From assembly GCA_040382095.1 (NCBI GenBank), contig JBEIGB010000010.1:1-62860 (forward strand): a stretch of DNA of 62,860 bases, in the 5' to 3' direction. Numbering within the stretch: position 1 is the first letter of the stretch; every line of letters begins with the position of its first letter. The notes beneath the pieces are model-generated. The model did not search any database. It had not been told where the DNA came from and saw only the letters and a list, made by a program, of their open reading frames with translations. This document shows positions 1 through 9,306 of this stretch, piece after piece. The stretch is from JADJPL01 sp040382095 (GTDB lineage Bacteria > Bacteroidota > Bacteroidia > Chitinophagales > Saprospiraceae). The position numbers and the translations under genes were made by a program.

Positions 1-77
1 AAACTTTCTTTCGCCGCCGTAGGCGGCGGAATACTTTTTACACAACCTCCGGCCAAAGGACTTGTGAGACAGCCTCT
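1..77. repeat. Family A intergenic repeat, right part (copy A1)
   Basis: A GC-rich hairpin (arms CGCCGCC 12-18 and GGCGGCG 22-28, loop GTA) is followed by CTTTTTACACAACCTC at 34-49 and AAAGGACTTGTGAGACAGCCTCT up to about 77, where it meets the surA stop codon. The same two strings recur near 16638-16863, 20701-20851, 25043-25110 and, decayed, 39028-39064. The left end lies outside the window. It could also act as a transcription end for the surA operon, but no clear U-tract is visible. Confidence 0.55.
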
Positions 78-1467
78 ATTTATTCTCCTTTAATTTCTCC
101 CATTCCTGGACATTCGGGCATCCGGCGAACATCGCATCTACCTGGATGAAGGTTTTTTGAATCGTTTGCTCGATCCAGTTATTGAGGAACTCGTTGCGTT
201 TAGATTCGATAGCAGCTTCCTGAATTTTAGAATAATCCTGTTTTAGATTGGCCCGGTGAGGTTTTGTGCGCGATTGAAGCATAACGATACGCAGGTAGGG
301 ATCACCACCTCGGTCGGAGAACTCGATGGGTGCGGATATCCCGCCCACTTTCATGGTATCAATAGCAAAATAGATATCGGGGTCTAAGTCCCCAACCTCG
401 AATAACGTATTGCCTGTCGCAGGATTAACCATTCTGCCGTCGTTATGATAGCTCTGCTGGTTTTTATCCGAGAATTTTTTTACCGCATAGGAGAATGTTA
501 TAGAATCTTTTGAAACCAGTATACGGACGGAGTCAACGAATTTTCTGGAGATCTCCACGTCGTTGTCTGAAACGCGAGGCCTCATGAGGATGTGGCGGAC
601 GTGGATATTGCTGCCCCTCCGGCCCAGCATTTGGATAATATGGAATCCGAACTCGGTTTCTGTGACCGGCGAGACTTCGTCCTGGTCGAGTTTATACGCA
701 GCAGCTTCGAATTCCTGCACATACTTACCGCGTTTTGCCCAGCCGAGATCGCCACCCGTCCTTGCGGAGCCATCATCGGAGAATTTCTGGGCAAGGGCGG
801 AAAAGTCCTCCCGACCTTCCACGATTCGTTTGCGGATGCCTTCAAGCTTTTCGATACAGCGTTGTCTTTCTACCTCGTTGGCTTTAGGTTTCACCACGAT
901 TTCTGCTACCTCGACATCGGAATTGAAATCCGGGAGGCTATCGCGGGGGATTTTTTCAAAAAATGCCTTGACCTCGGAGGGGGTCACGGTGATATCTGCC
1001 ATGACCTGGCCGCGCATGCGTTCGGTAAGTAGCTGGTCTTTCAGGTCGGCGCGGAGTTGATCCTTTACTTCGCCGATGGTCTGTCCATAATAGGCCTCAA
1101 ATTGCGCCATATCGTTGTTCATATATCCCAGGATACGCTCGATCCGGGCATTGAGCTGGGTTTCCACTTCGGAGTCTTTCACCTCGACGCTATCCAGTTT
1201 TGCCTGGTTCAGCAACAGTTTTCCTGCCATCACTTGTTCCAGGACACTACAGCGGGCATCGGGGGGCAAAGGGGTGCCTGCCCGCTGGGATTTGAGCATC
1301 GCCAATTGTTCTTCCACCTCGGACAACAGGACATATTCTTTTCCGACCAGTGCCACAACGCGGTCTATCATTTTTCGCTGGCCATGCAGCGAGAGGGATG
1401 AAATCAGGACAGGGATGAGAACGAGTACCCTGATCCTGTTGTTCGAAAAATATGTGGGACAGTTCAT
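76..1467 (-). CDS. surA: SurA-like periplasmic peptidyl-prolyl isomerase/chaperone
   Basis: A 463-residue exported protein with a signal peptide over about residues 1-30, ending HGQ. A SurA N-terminal chaperone region (about 33-170, beginning MIDRVVALVGKEYVL) is followed by two parvulin-type (PpiC) domains at about 184-282 and 287-400. The first has the typical AQKFSDDGSARTGGDLGW and GFHIIQ blocks; the second starts VRHILMRP. SurA proteins escort outer-membrane beta-barrel proteins across the periplasm. This is the last gene of a three-gene minus-strand PPIase operon, 117 bp after the previous one. Domain order and length fit SurA well; the individual client proteins are unknown. Confidence 0.92.
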   Translation of the reverse strand: MNCPTYFSNNRIRVLVLIPVLISSLSLHGQRKMIDRVVALVGKEYVLLSEVEEQLAMLKSQRAGTPLPPDARCSVLEQVMAGKLLLNQAKLDSVEVKDSEVETQLNARIERILGYMNNDMAQFEAYYGQTIGEVKDQLRADLKDQLLTERMRGQVMADITVTPSEVKAFFEKIPRDSLPDFNSDVEVAEIVVKPKANEVERQRCIEKLEGIRKRIVEGREDFSALAQKFSDDGSARTGGDLGWAKRGKYVQEFEAAAYKLDQDEVSPVTETEFGFHIIQMLGRRGSNIHVRHILMRPRVSDNDVEISRKFVDSVRILVSKDSITFSYAVKKFSDKNQQSYHNDGRMVNPATGNTLFEVGDLDPDIYFAIDTMKVGGISAPIEFSDRGGDPYLRIVMLQSRTKPHRANLKQDYSKIQEAAIESKRNEFLNNWIEQTIQKTFIQVDAMFAGCPNVQEWEKLKENK

Positions 1468-1584
1468 GTTTTTAATTTAGATAAAGATGAAACGTGGGAC
1501 ACAGAACCTTTGGCGGCAAAACATGCCGGACGCGGGGTAGAGAAAGCCCACATAAAGACATACCGATAAATACATGGGTTGTGT

Positions 1585-2445
1585 TCAATCCGTAAAAAAC
1601 TGGATATCTTTTTTGCGGAGCGCCAACTGGTAGAGGTCTTCCCGTTTTTGCTCCAATAGTTTGATTTTGCGTTGGTGCAGGATATATTTTCTGGCTTGTT
1701 CCTCGATAAACCCCAGGGGTGCGATTTCCCGGCTGTTTTTAAGTTCGATCAGTCGGAAGTAATATTTATAATCATCGTCGCTCAACGTAAATTCACGGCG
1801 GGACCTGATATTTTCCATTGTCAGCGTACCAGATGGAAGTTGTGAGGCAATATCGTCAATCCTGGTCCAGGTGCCTTCCCGGAGGTTGAAGCCGACCGCG
1901 TATTTTTTGCAGTAGCGCTCCATGGGCGGGAGGGTGCGGTCGTTCACCACAGCCCACCAGCGGTTGAGGCTATCCTGATTAGGTGCTTTGCGCGGTAATT
2001 TAATAAAAAAACACCGGAGGATAGAAGTTTCCAGTTGGTACTGCTCTTTATTGCGCTCATAAAAAGCTTTGAGTTCCTCCTGAGTGACCGTAGAGTCCAG
2101 TAATTGTTCGACGAGGACCTGTTCGTAATTATTTTTGACTAAAGAAGCACGGTAATCGCGCACCAATTTATCCACGTTCATATCCTTGGGCAGGCTGCGT
2201 TCTGCCTCGGACAAGAGCAGGGTTTCCCGAATCCATCGTTGTACGAAAGCGTTTATAATCAGTACACTATCATCACGTGCAGTACCTTCCGGGAACATCC
2301 CTTCCAGGGAGGATAGGCGAAGTTCTTTATTATACACTTTGGCTAACAGGCGATCGCCCTGTGGATCATTGCCTTTTTGGCCACAGGAAAAGCAGCAGGA
2401 TACCACAAATAAGGCCAGCAGGGCGTTCCAGGTCAGCAGTTTCAT
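1585..2445 (-). CDS. PPIase-family lipoprotein (SurA N-domain-like)
   Basis: A 286-residue predicted lipoprotein. The signal peptide ends in VVSC (Cys17; a second candidate is Cys21). The rest resembles the helical SurA/PpiC N-terminal region (AFVQRWIRETLLLSEAE, then VTQEELKAFYERNKEQYQ). Where a parvulin domain would follow, the sequence is poorly conserved and I see no GG-LG active-site block. It may therefore be a chaperone rather than an active isomerase. It overlaps the upstream PPIase gene by an ATGA junction (2442-2445), which suggests translational coupling. Its position between two parvulin proteins implies a shared role in outer-membrane protein biogenesis (inference). Confidence 0.8.
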   Translation of the reverse strand: MKLLTWNALLALFVVSCCFSCGQKGNDPQGDRLLAKVYNKELRLSSLEGMFPEGTARDDSVLIINAFVQRWIRETLLLSEAERSLPKDMNVDKLVRDYRASLVKNNYEQVLVEQLLDSTVTQEELKAFYERNKEQYQLETSILRCFFIKLPRKAPNQDSLNRWWAVVNDRTLPPMERYCKKYAVGFNLREGTWTRIDDIASQLPSGTLTMENIRSRREFTLSDDDYKYYFRLIELKNSREIAPLGFIEEQARKYILHQRKIKLLEQKREDLYQLALRKKDIQFFTD

Positions 2446-4418
2446 TTTTGACGGATCATTTTTTCGAATACATTCTGATCAACTTTCACCGGGTACTTTG
2501 CGCGAAGGGATTCCACCCATTCCTGTTCGAGGTAGTCCTGGTAGTCTGCGACGATATACCCACGCGCCTCAGACAGTTTTTTAGGTTGGGGCGGGGTTAC
2601 ATTTTCGACTTTATAAAAGTAAAATTGATTGCTTTCGCGGTCAACTTTTATAGTCGTTACTTCACCGGCCGACCACTGCCCGATTTCGAGGGCCTCCTGG
2701 CTTTTATCGCGCTCCAAAACACCTTCTTCGACGCGGGCGATGACATTTTTGTCCCCGGCGTTGAATTCTTCCAGCATCTTTGCTTTAGATTTTTTGGCTG
2801 CTGCACTCCGGATAGATTCGAGGACAGCAATATTGAACGGCTCCACGAAATATCTGGTAACCTCTGCGCGCTCATTCCATTGATACTTTCCGGGTATCGT
2901 CTCGAAAAAACGCTCCAGGCCTATACTATCCTGGGAAGCTCTATCCCAAACCTCGATCCGGGTAGCCTCAAAAAGCAGGATACCTTCCTGGTATTCCCGG
3001 AGCAGGGCTTTGAAATCGGGATACCGGACCTCGAGCTGCTCTTCTTCAAATTGCATGCAGGACGATTCGACAAACTGCAGGTAGAGGGTTTGCAAGGCGT
3101 CCCGGAAGGGCGTCTCGCGCAGCTGCATACGCTCGCGGGAGGCTCCGGCGAGAAAGGCATTGAACTGTTCCATCGTATAGCGGCGGCTACCGAGCGAGAA
3201 CAGGACCTCTTTCTGTCCGCCAGCCGGGGCTTTCCAGCGGAAAGTAAAGAAGGTATCATTGAGCATTTTGGCCATTTTATCCAGCAATGCCGTATTCTCT
3301 TTAAAGCTATTGGTTTTTTTGATATTCTCAATCATCGCCTTACGTGCGAGTTCAAACCTGCCATCCTGGCGGATTTGATTTTCTAATTGCAGGCGGGCTA
3401 TCTCAAAAGAGGGGAACTCCTTTTTGCTGATGCGCTTTATGATATGCCATCCGATGCTGCTTTCGACCGGCCACGAGAAAGCGCCATCCTGCCGGATCGC
3501 AAAAGCGGTATCTTCGAATGCCTGTTCATAACGGTTGATCCCGAAGAAGCCCAGATACCCGCCTTTTTGTGCCGTACGGCTATCGTCAGAGACCTCACTG
3601 CAAAGGGTTTCGAAACGTTTCCCGTCGAGAAGTTGCAGATGATGGCTGTAAGCCAGTTCCTTCAGCTTATCGGGATCTCCTTCCCAAAGGTCTTTCCGGA
3701 GCAGAATATGGGCAATTTCGATTTCCCCCCTTGCCGGCCTGCGGGCGCCAACTTTCAGTAAATGATACCCTGCGCTGGAACGGAGGGGTTCACTCACCTT
3801 TTGAAGGGGCAGGGTATATGCGGCATTTTCCAGTGCATAAAAGCCATTGGGGAAAAGGACATTCAGGAATCCAATCTTACCGCCGTTGGCGGCGGTAGAT
3901 TTATCTTCAGAAATTGACTGCGCCAGGGTAGCAAAATCTTCTTCCCCCGAGTCCAGCTGTTTTTTTGCCGAAACGGCTTTGCGATATGCTGCAAGGGTAT
4001 CCGCAGGGGACGCTTCGGGGGAAAGCGCGAAGAAAATATGATGCACCTCAACATCCTGGGTCGAACGCTCGTATGCTTCGCGCACAAGCCGGTCGGTCAC
4101 CTCGCGGTTAATCAAGTAAGAATCGGCAAGCTGCCTGCGGTAGCTCTGGAGTTCTTCCCTGAGCGAAGGAATGGTGTCGAGTTTCATGGCCTTGGCCCGC
4201 TCTACTTTGAGCTTAAACCGGATGTACAAATCGAGGTACTCCTGCAGGGATGCTTTAGAAAAATCTGCGTTTTTACCGTTGGTTTTGGTGTAAATATACT
4301 CGAATTCCGAAACCTGGACGTTGGTGCTACCGCATGTAAACAATACCGGGTCCTCCTTCTGGGCCTGCGCTACAAATCCGGTGAGCAGCAAAGAAAGCAA
4401 CACAAAGAACCTGTTCAT
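2442..4418 (-). CDS. Large PpiC-type peptidyl-prolyl isomerase with two parvulin domains
   Basis: A 658-residue exported protein with a signal peptide of about 20 residues ending AQAQ. A helical N-terminal chaperone segment (about 25-118) is followed by two rotamase domains, about 122-223 (VHHIFFAL... NGGKIGFLN ... GYHLLKV) and 233-333 (AHILLRK ... KGGYLGFFG ... GWHIIK). A long, mostly helical C-terminal half of about 320 residues matches no domain I recognise; Bacteroidota homologues share this layout. It is the first gene of the PPIase operon and overlaps the lipoprotein gene downstream. The probable role is folding or quality control of outer-membrane or secreted proteins in the periplasm. 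Confidence 0.87.
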   Translation of the reverse strand: MNRFFVLLSLLLTGFVAQAQKEDPVLFTCGSTNVQVSEFEYIYTKTNGKNADFSKASLQEYLDLYIRFKLKVERAKAMKLDTIPSLREELQSYRRQLADSYLINREVTDRLVREAYERSTQDVEVHHIFFALSPEASPADTLAAYRKAVSAKKQLDSGEEDFATLAQSISEDKSTAANGGKIGFLNVLFPNGFYALENAAYTLPLQKVSEPLRSSAGYHLLKVGARRPARGEIEIAHILLRKDLWEGDPDKLKELAYSHHLQLLDGKRFETLCSEVSDDSRTAQKGGYLGFFGINRYEQAFEDTAFAIRQDGAFSWPVESSIGWHIIKRISKKEFPSFEIARLQLENQIRQDGRFELARKAMIENIKKTNSFKENTALLDKMAKMLNDTFFTFRWKAPAGGQKEVLFSLGSRRYTMEQFNAFLAGASRERMQLRETPFRDALQTLYLQFVESSCMQFEEEQLEVRYPDFKALLREYQEGILLFEATRIEVWDRASQDSIGLERFFETIPGKYQWNERAEVTRYFVEPFNIAVLESIRSAAAKKSKAKMLEEFNAGDKNVIARVEEGVLERDKSQEALEIGQWSAGEVTTIKVDRESNQFYFYKVENVTPPQPKKLSEARGYIVADYQDYLEQEWVESLRAKYPVKVDQNVFEKMIRQK

Positions 4419-4781
4419 AATTGATTTTGCTTTATGCGAAGTTTAATTATATCAAAAAGGCAATCGTTTCATTACGTTTAACCTTCAATGGCACGGGTGC
4501 CTGTCAGGGTTATACACAGAGACTTAACGGTCTGGGCAGGCGTAGCCGGAAAATGTGTGTTTCCCACCCACACCAAAGCTTTTTGAAGGAGCCCAGCCCG
4601 GATATATAGCCGAAAAAGGTACGGTGAGCCTGGAAAACGACTTTTTAGCCCTCCATAATCCGGCCTCAGCAAGCCTGACATGCTATCGAAACGCAAATTT
4701 AAATAATTCGTCCTTATTAATCGCCGGAAGAAAAGGGTATCCTGAGCCAATTTTTGACCCGCCACCCTCAATAGACTTGTT
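4419..4781. other. 363-bp intergenic region upstream of the PPIase operon
   Basis: No convincing gene: the small ORFs on both strands lack a coherent product. It should hold the promoter of the minus-strand PPIase operon. A TAnnTTTG-type box reads TAAATTTG on the minus strand at 4694-4701, but it lies about 275 bp from the start codon and has no clear -33 partner. AGACTTGTT at 4773-4781, abutting the murF-alr stop, matches one end of the family B repeats and may be a remnant. Confidence 0.4.
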
Positions 4782-7250
4782 TTATTCCTGGACATACACC
4801 CTTTTTACACGTGAGGAGATACCCGTGAAGATTTCATACGGAATCGTCTGGGCTACCTGTGCAAGTACCTTGACCGTGGGATCCTCCCCAAAAACAGAAA
4901 CTACATCGCCGGGGCAGGCTTCCGGGATATCCGTGACGTCCACCATACACATATCCATACACACGGCCCCGAGTATAGGTGCTTTTTTTCCGCGGATCAC
5001 CACGGAAAAGCAACCGTTGCCCGCACTCCGGGGCAGCCCGTCGGCGTACCCGATACTGATCGTAGCGATACGCATCTCACCTTCCACGCGTGCCAGCCGC
5101 CCGTAACCGATACTCTCTCCCGGACCCAGGGTTTTAATCTGGGAAATGGCCGCCTTCAGGAAAAGGACGACCCGAAGTTTTTCCTGGATACTTTTCGAGC
5201 TGTCTATCCCATAGAGGCCAATCCCCAAACGCACCATATCCATCTGGTATTGCGGGAAACGATGGATGCCGCTGGAGTTGAGCAAGTGGCGCAAAGGGCG
5301 ATAGCCCAACACCCGGGCAATTTTTTCATACGCCGTCTCAAATCTATGGTATTGTTCATGGGTGAAAGCATCGTGGCGGGGGTCTTCGCTTGCCGCAAGA
5401 TGAGAGAAAACACTGCGTACTTCCAGCCCGGGATTAGCCTGGAGCAGCTCCAGCAACCCAGGCAGCTCATGGACGTCAAACCCCAGGCGGTGCATGCCAC
5501 TATCTATACTGATATGCAGGGGGAGCGATCCATTGTGGCGTTGCAGATATTCCAGCATGGCCTTTAGCTGTTCCAGGCTGAATATCTTGGGCTCCAGGCG
5601 ATAGCGCAGCAGTTGGTCAACTCCGCCTGGTTCCGGGTTAAGCACCAGGATTGGCAGCTGGATACCAGCACGCCGCAGGTCGGCACCTTCATCTCCGTAA
5701 GCGACACACAGGTAATCGGTGCGGTAAAATTCCAGCAAACGGGCTACCTCCCTGCTCCCGCTCCCGTAGGCCGCTGCCTTTACCATGGCCATCGTCCGGA
5801 CCCCCGGCCCCAGGATACGCTGATACACCCTTAAATTGTGGGCCAACGCATCCAAATGGATTTCCAGACGGGTTTGATGCACTTGACGGGCGAGCTGCTC
5901 TGCAACCTGTTCCAGGCCAAACAAACGCGCCCCCTTAATCAGGATTGCTTCGCGGTGAAAATCGAGTTCGGACAATACAGCAAGCAGGGATGCCGTATTG
6001 GAAAAGTATTGCTGCCGAACTGAAAAAGGCAGCCAGTCAATCAGACGCCGCGCCTGGGCACCGACCCCAATAACCCGCTCCACATTTTTTTCGGCAAGCA
6101 TCCGTGCGATACGCCGATAGGCAATTTCAGGGGATTCCCCGCCCTGAAGCATGTCCGAGATAATAACCGTCCGGCGAAGGCCCTGTGCCTGGCGTTCCAG
6201 AAAATGCAGGGCCTGGTTGAGGGAGGTAAGGTCAAAGTTATAGGCGTCGTTGATAATCACGCACTGGTTGAGGCCTTCTTTCAGCTCAAGGCGCATCGCT
6301 ACCGGTTCCAATTGCTCCATGCGCCGGGCGATATATTCCTGGGAAATCCCCGTAAACAACAGAAAAGCCCAGCAGTGTACCGCATTTTCTATTGATGCAT
6401 TATCGGCAAAGGGGATGCGCACGCTGCAGGCTATGCCCTGGAACACCCCTTCGATGAAGGTAAACCGCCCCACCTGCCGGATATCCAGGATCTGTAAATC
6501 GGCAGGGTGCTGCTTTGACCAGGTAAAACAATGCCTCCCCATTGCCCTGATCTGCTGGTCCACCATTTCATCGTCGCGACAATAGATGATTGTATCCGCA
6601 TTTTTGAAAAGCACGAGCTTTTCCTGCAGCTTTGCTGCCATGTCCGGGAACCCTTCGTTGTGGGCTTCGCCCAGGTTCGTAAACAAACCCACCTGAGGGC
6701 GGATTACCTCCTCCAGCCATTGCATCTCACCCATTTTAGAGATACCCGCCTCAAACAACGCTATTTCATGCCGCGGCTGCAACTGCCATACCGACAGGGG
6801 GACACCTACCTGGGAGTTGAAGCTCCTCGGGCTGCGCACCACTTGATAGTCTCCCTGCAGCATCTGAAAAAGCCACTCTTTGACAATAGTCTTGCCATTG
6901 CTGCCGGTTATGCCGAGTACCTGCACGTCAAACTGTGCCCTGTGATACGCTGCCAACTGCTGTAATGCCCTCAACGTATCCTGCACCTGGAGGATATTGG
7001 CCCCGGGAAAGCGTTCCGCGTCTATTATCCGGGACACTACAAAATTCCGGACCCCCTCTGCATATACGGTTGCGAGAAAATCGTGCCCGTCGTGGTGTTC
7101 TCCACAGATAGCGAAAAAGACCCCTACTTCCGGGAAATACAGCTGCCGGCTGTCCACCAGCAACGTTTCCACGGGGCGGCATTCCAGTGGCCCCTGTAAA
7201 AAAGCGGCGCCGATTGCAGCGGCGATTGTTTCTGGAGCGTACTGCATCAT
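4782..7250 (-). CDS. Bifunctional MurF ligase / alanine racemase
   Basis: An 822-residue fusion. Residues 1 to about 455 are a MurF-type ligase, which adds D-Ala-D-Ala to UDP-MurNAc-tripeptide: the P-loop GITGSNGKT is at 113-121, the FEAGISKMGEM block at about 166-176, and INDAYNFDLTS near 333-343. Residues from about 460 are a PLP-dependent alanine racemase: the MVKAAAYGSG motif places the Schiff-base lysine at K491, and the SIGYGRLAR and ISIGYADGLPR blocks carry the second half of the active site. The fusion makes D-alanine and the enzyme that uses the dipeptide in one chain, and is characteristic of Bacteroidota. It lies 20 bp downstream of purD and is probably cotranscribed. ATG codons 1 and 2 are both possible starts. 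Confidence 0.95.
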   Translation of the reverse strand: MMQYAPETIAAAIGAAFLQGPLECRPVETLLVDSRQLYFPEVGVFFAICGEHHDGHDFLATVYAEGVRNFVVSRIIDAERFPGANILQVQDTLRALQQLAAYHRAQFDVQVLGITGSNGKTIVKEWLFQMLQGDYQVVRSPRSFNSQVGVPLSVWQLQPRHEIALFEAGISKMGEMQWLEEVIRPQVGLFTNLGEAHNEGFPDMAAKLQEKLVLFKNADTIIYCRDDEMVDQQIRAMGRHCFTWSKQHPADLQILDIRQVGRFTFIEGVFQGIACSVRIPFADNASIENAVHCWAFLLFTGISQEYIARRMEQLEPVAMRLELKEGLNQCVIINDAYNFDLTSLNQALHFLERQAQGLRRTVIISDMLQGGESPEIAYRRIARMLAEKNVERVIGVGAQARRLIDWLPFSVRQQYFSNTASLLAVLSELDFHREAILIKGARLFGLEQVAEQLARQVHQTRLEIHLDALAHNLRVYQRILGPGVRTMAMVKAAAYGSGSREVARLLEFYRTDYLCVAYGDEGADLRRAGIQLPILVLNPEPGGVDQLLRYRLEPKIFSLEQLKAMLEYLQRHNGSLPLHISIDSGMHRLGFDVHELPGLLELLQANPGLEVRSVFSHLAASEDPRHDAFTHEQYHRFETAYEKIARVLGYRPLRHLLNSSGIHRFPQYQMDMVRLGIGLYGIDSSKSIQEKLRVVLFLKAAISQIKTLGPGESIGYGRLARVEGEMRIATISIGYADGLPRSAGNGCFSVVIRGKKAPILGAVCMDMCMVDVTDIPEACPGDVVSVFGEDPTVKVLAQVAQTIPYEIFTGISSRVKRVYVQE

Positions 7251-7270
7251 ATATACCAGTGGTATCGAAA

Positions 7271-8539
7271 TTACAGGTCAAAACCAATATCGCGGCGGAA
7301 ATACTTCCCTTCGAAGCTAATTTTCTCCCCATTCTCATAGGACAGGCGCAAAGCCTCGCGAAAATCCGCCCCAAACGACGTAATAGCCATTACCCTGCCC
7401 CCATTCGTCAGTAGATGGGGGCCTTGCTGTTGCGTCCCGGCATGAAATACCAGGCTACCCGCTGTCCTGTCCGTACCAGTAATGACCTTGCCCTTTTCAT
7501 AATGACCTGGGTACCCCCCCGATACGAGCATCACCGTTGCGGCTGCCCGGGGATCTTCTTCCAGGTCGAAAATATCCAGACGGTTCCCGGCCATGGCCAG
7601 AAGAAGCGCGGGCAAGTCGCTTTTCAGACGGGGCAGCACCACTTCCGTTTCCGGATCGCCCATTCTGCAGTTGTATTCGATTACAAAGGGATCGCCGGCC
7701 ACTTCGATAAGGCCAAAAAAAACGAACCCATGATACACCAGCCCTTTTCGCCGGATCCCCTCCATAGTAGGGCCGACGATACGTTCCACCACTTTCTGCA
7801 TCAGGGCGTCATCCACAAAAGGTACAGGGGATACCGCCCCCATACCGCCCGTATTAAGCCCGGTATCGCCTTCACCAATGCGCTTATAATCTTTTGCGAC
7901 CGGTAAAATTTTGTATTGCTGCCCGTTCGTAAGGGCAAATACCGAAAATTCCCTGCCTGCGAGAAAAGCCTCTACCACCACCTTATCGCCAGCCCGACCA
8001 AATTTTCCGCTTAGCATCGCCCGGAATTCCGTATCCGCCTCTGCATGGGACCGGCAGATCAAGACCCCCTTTCCTGCAGCTAACCCATCCGCTTTTAGCA
8101 CGATTGGCAGCGGATGGCCGGCGATATAGCGCAAGCCCTCATCAAGCGTATCTGCCGTGAAAGCACGGTATGCCGCCGTGGGGATACCCATTTCTTGCAT
8201 AAAAGCCTTTGCAAAAGCTTTACTGCCCTCCAGCAGCGCCGCATCTCTGGAAGGGCCGATTATCCGGATACCGGACAATGCAGGGCGTTGAAGGAAAAAA
8301 TCGTAAATCCCCCGCACCAGTGGTTCCTCTGGCCCCACTATAATCATCGCAATGGCATTTTCCAACGCAAACCCGGCCAATGCCTCAAAATCGTTAGGGT
8401 CGAGCGCAACCTGAGTCCCCAAACCGGACATCCCCGGGTTGCCTGGGGCGATGAACAAACGGTGACACAACGGGCTCTGTACAATTTTCCAGGCAAAAGC
8501 ATGCTCCCGCCCACCACCACCTAAAAGGAGGATATTCAT
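7271..8539 (-). CDS. purD: Phosphoribosylamine-glycine ligase (GAR synthetase)
   Basis: A 422-residue ATP-grasp enzyme of purine synthesis, joining phosphoribosylamine and glycine. It begins MNILLLGGGGREHAFAW, the canonical N-terminus. It continues with the family blocks APGNPGM, IVGPEEPLV, the ATP-grasp region (VLKADGLAAGKGV) and EYNCRMGDPETEVVLPRL. I chose the ATG at 8537-8539 over the 11-codon longer reading frame because homologues begin at this Met. A TATATTTG -7 box on the minus strand (8549-8556) would also lie inside the longer version. Followed 20 bp later by murF-alr; divergent from ruvA. Confidence 0.96.
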   Translation of the reverse strand: MNILLLGGGGREHAFAWKIVQSPLCHRLFIAPGNPGMSGLGTQVALDPNDFEALAGFALENAIAMIIVGPEEPLVRGIYDFFLQRPALSGIRIIGPSRDAALLEGSKAFAKAFMQEMGIPTAAYRAFTADTLDEGLRYIAGHPLPIVLKADGLAAGKGVLICRSHAEADTEFRAMLSGKFGRAGDKVVVEAFLAGREFSVFALTNGQQYKILPVAKDYKRIGEGDTGLNTGGMGAVSPVPFVDDALMQKVVERIVGPTMEGIRRKGLVYHGFVFFGLIEVAGDPFVIEYNCRMGDPETEVVLPRLKSDLPALLLAMAGNRLDIFDLEEDPRAAATVMLVSGGYPGHYEKGKVITGTDRTAGSLVFHAGTQQQGPHLLTNGGRVMAITSFGADFREALRLSYENGEKISFEGKYFRRDIGFDL

Positions 8540-8548
8540 TTTTTTGCC

Positions 8549-8556
8549 CAAATATA
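8549..8556 (-). promoter_or_regulatory. Candidate -7 box for purD
   Basis: TATATTTG on the minus strand matches the Bacteroidota -7 consensus TAnnTTTG. It sits about 10 bp upstream of the purD ATG, implying a very short leader. No good -33 TTTG lies at the expected 19-21 bp spacing. Confidence 0.4.
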
Positions 8557-8620
8557 CGGCGTGCAGGGGCAAATCCTAAAATCAATCCCGGTAATCCTCA
8601 AAATCCTGTGAAACCTGTTT

Positions 8621-8628
8621 TACCTTTG
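8621..8628 (+). promoter_or_regulatory. Candidate -7 box for ruvA (and sprA)
   Basis: TACCTTTG fits TAnnTTTG exactly and lies 19 bp upstream of the ruvA ATG. The -33 element is not obvious. Confidence 0.45.
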
Positions 8629-8647
8629 TTAAAATAAGATTTAAAAA

Positions 8648-9244
8648 ATGATTACCTATATAAAAGGCGAAATCACCTTCAAAAACCCTGCTTTCCTCGT
8701 CCTCGAAACAGGAGGTATCGGGTATATGATCCATATCAGCCTGCATACCTATACCCAGATCGAAAAACTCGATCATACCCGTATCCTCACCCATCTCCAT
8801 ATCAAGGAAGACAGCCATACGCTATATGGTTTTGCCGAAGAACAGGAAAGAAGCCTCTTCAGGCATCTCATCTCTGTGAGCGGTATCGGCCCCGGTACCG
8901 CACAAATCATCCTCTCAGCTATGAACCCAACAGATATACGAGCCGCCATCATCGGCGAGCGGGACGATGCGTTCCGCACCGTCAAAGGTATAGGCCCCAA
9001 AACTGCCAAGCGCCTCATCCTCGACCTGAAGGATAAACTCAGCAAGGATGGCGGCGAAACCCTTTCTCCGCCCTTATCCCCCTCAGACAATACAATCCGC
9101 GAAGAGGCGTTATCTGCTTTAGTTGCATTGGGATTCAATAAGATTACCGTGCAAAAAACCTTGAATCAAATACTCAAAGACCAACCTGCCATTGGCAGTG
9201 TAGAACCCTTAATCAAGCTGGCATTAAGAGCGTTATCTTCCTGA
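8648..9244 (+). CDS. ruvA: Holliday junction DNA helicase subunit RuvA
   Basis: 198 residues, the usual RuvA length. An N-terminal OB-fold (MITYIKGEITFKNPAFLVLE) leads into the tandem helix-hairpin-helix region (LISVSGIGPGTAQIILSAM, then VKGIGPKTAKRLILDLK). A flexible acidic/proline linker follows, then the small domain III (REEALSALVALGF) that contacts RuvB. RuvA binds four-way junctions and loads RuvB for branch migration. It is divergent from purD; the sprA leader begins 62 bp downstream, so the two are probably cotranscribed. Confidence 0.97.
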   Translation: MITYIKGEITFKNPAFLVLETGGIGYMIHISLHTYTQIEKLDHTRILTHLHIKEDSHTLYGFAEEQERSLFRHLISVSGIGPGTAQIILSAMNPTDIRAAIIGERDDAFRTVKGIGPKTAKRLILDLKDKLSKDGGETLSPPLSPSDNTIREEALSALVALGFNKITVQKTLNQILKDQPAIGSVEPLIKLALRALSS

Positions 9245-9306
9245 TTACTGTATTCTGAAAACCGGCACGTACATTAAATATACCGGCCGGTGCTACCGCA
9301 ATTTCT

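Noticed and set aside
2277..3386. 369-residue plus-strand frame over the PPIase genes
   Set aside because: Shadow of the two well-supported minus-strand genes; composition without domains or a start context.
4478..4795. 105-residue minus-strand ORF between the PPIase operon and murF-alr
   Set aside because: No motif, overlaps the murF-alr end, and sits in the expected promoter region.
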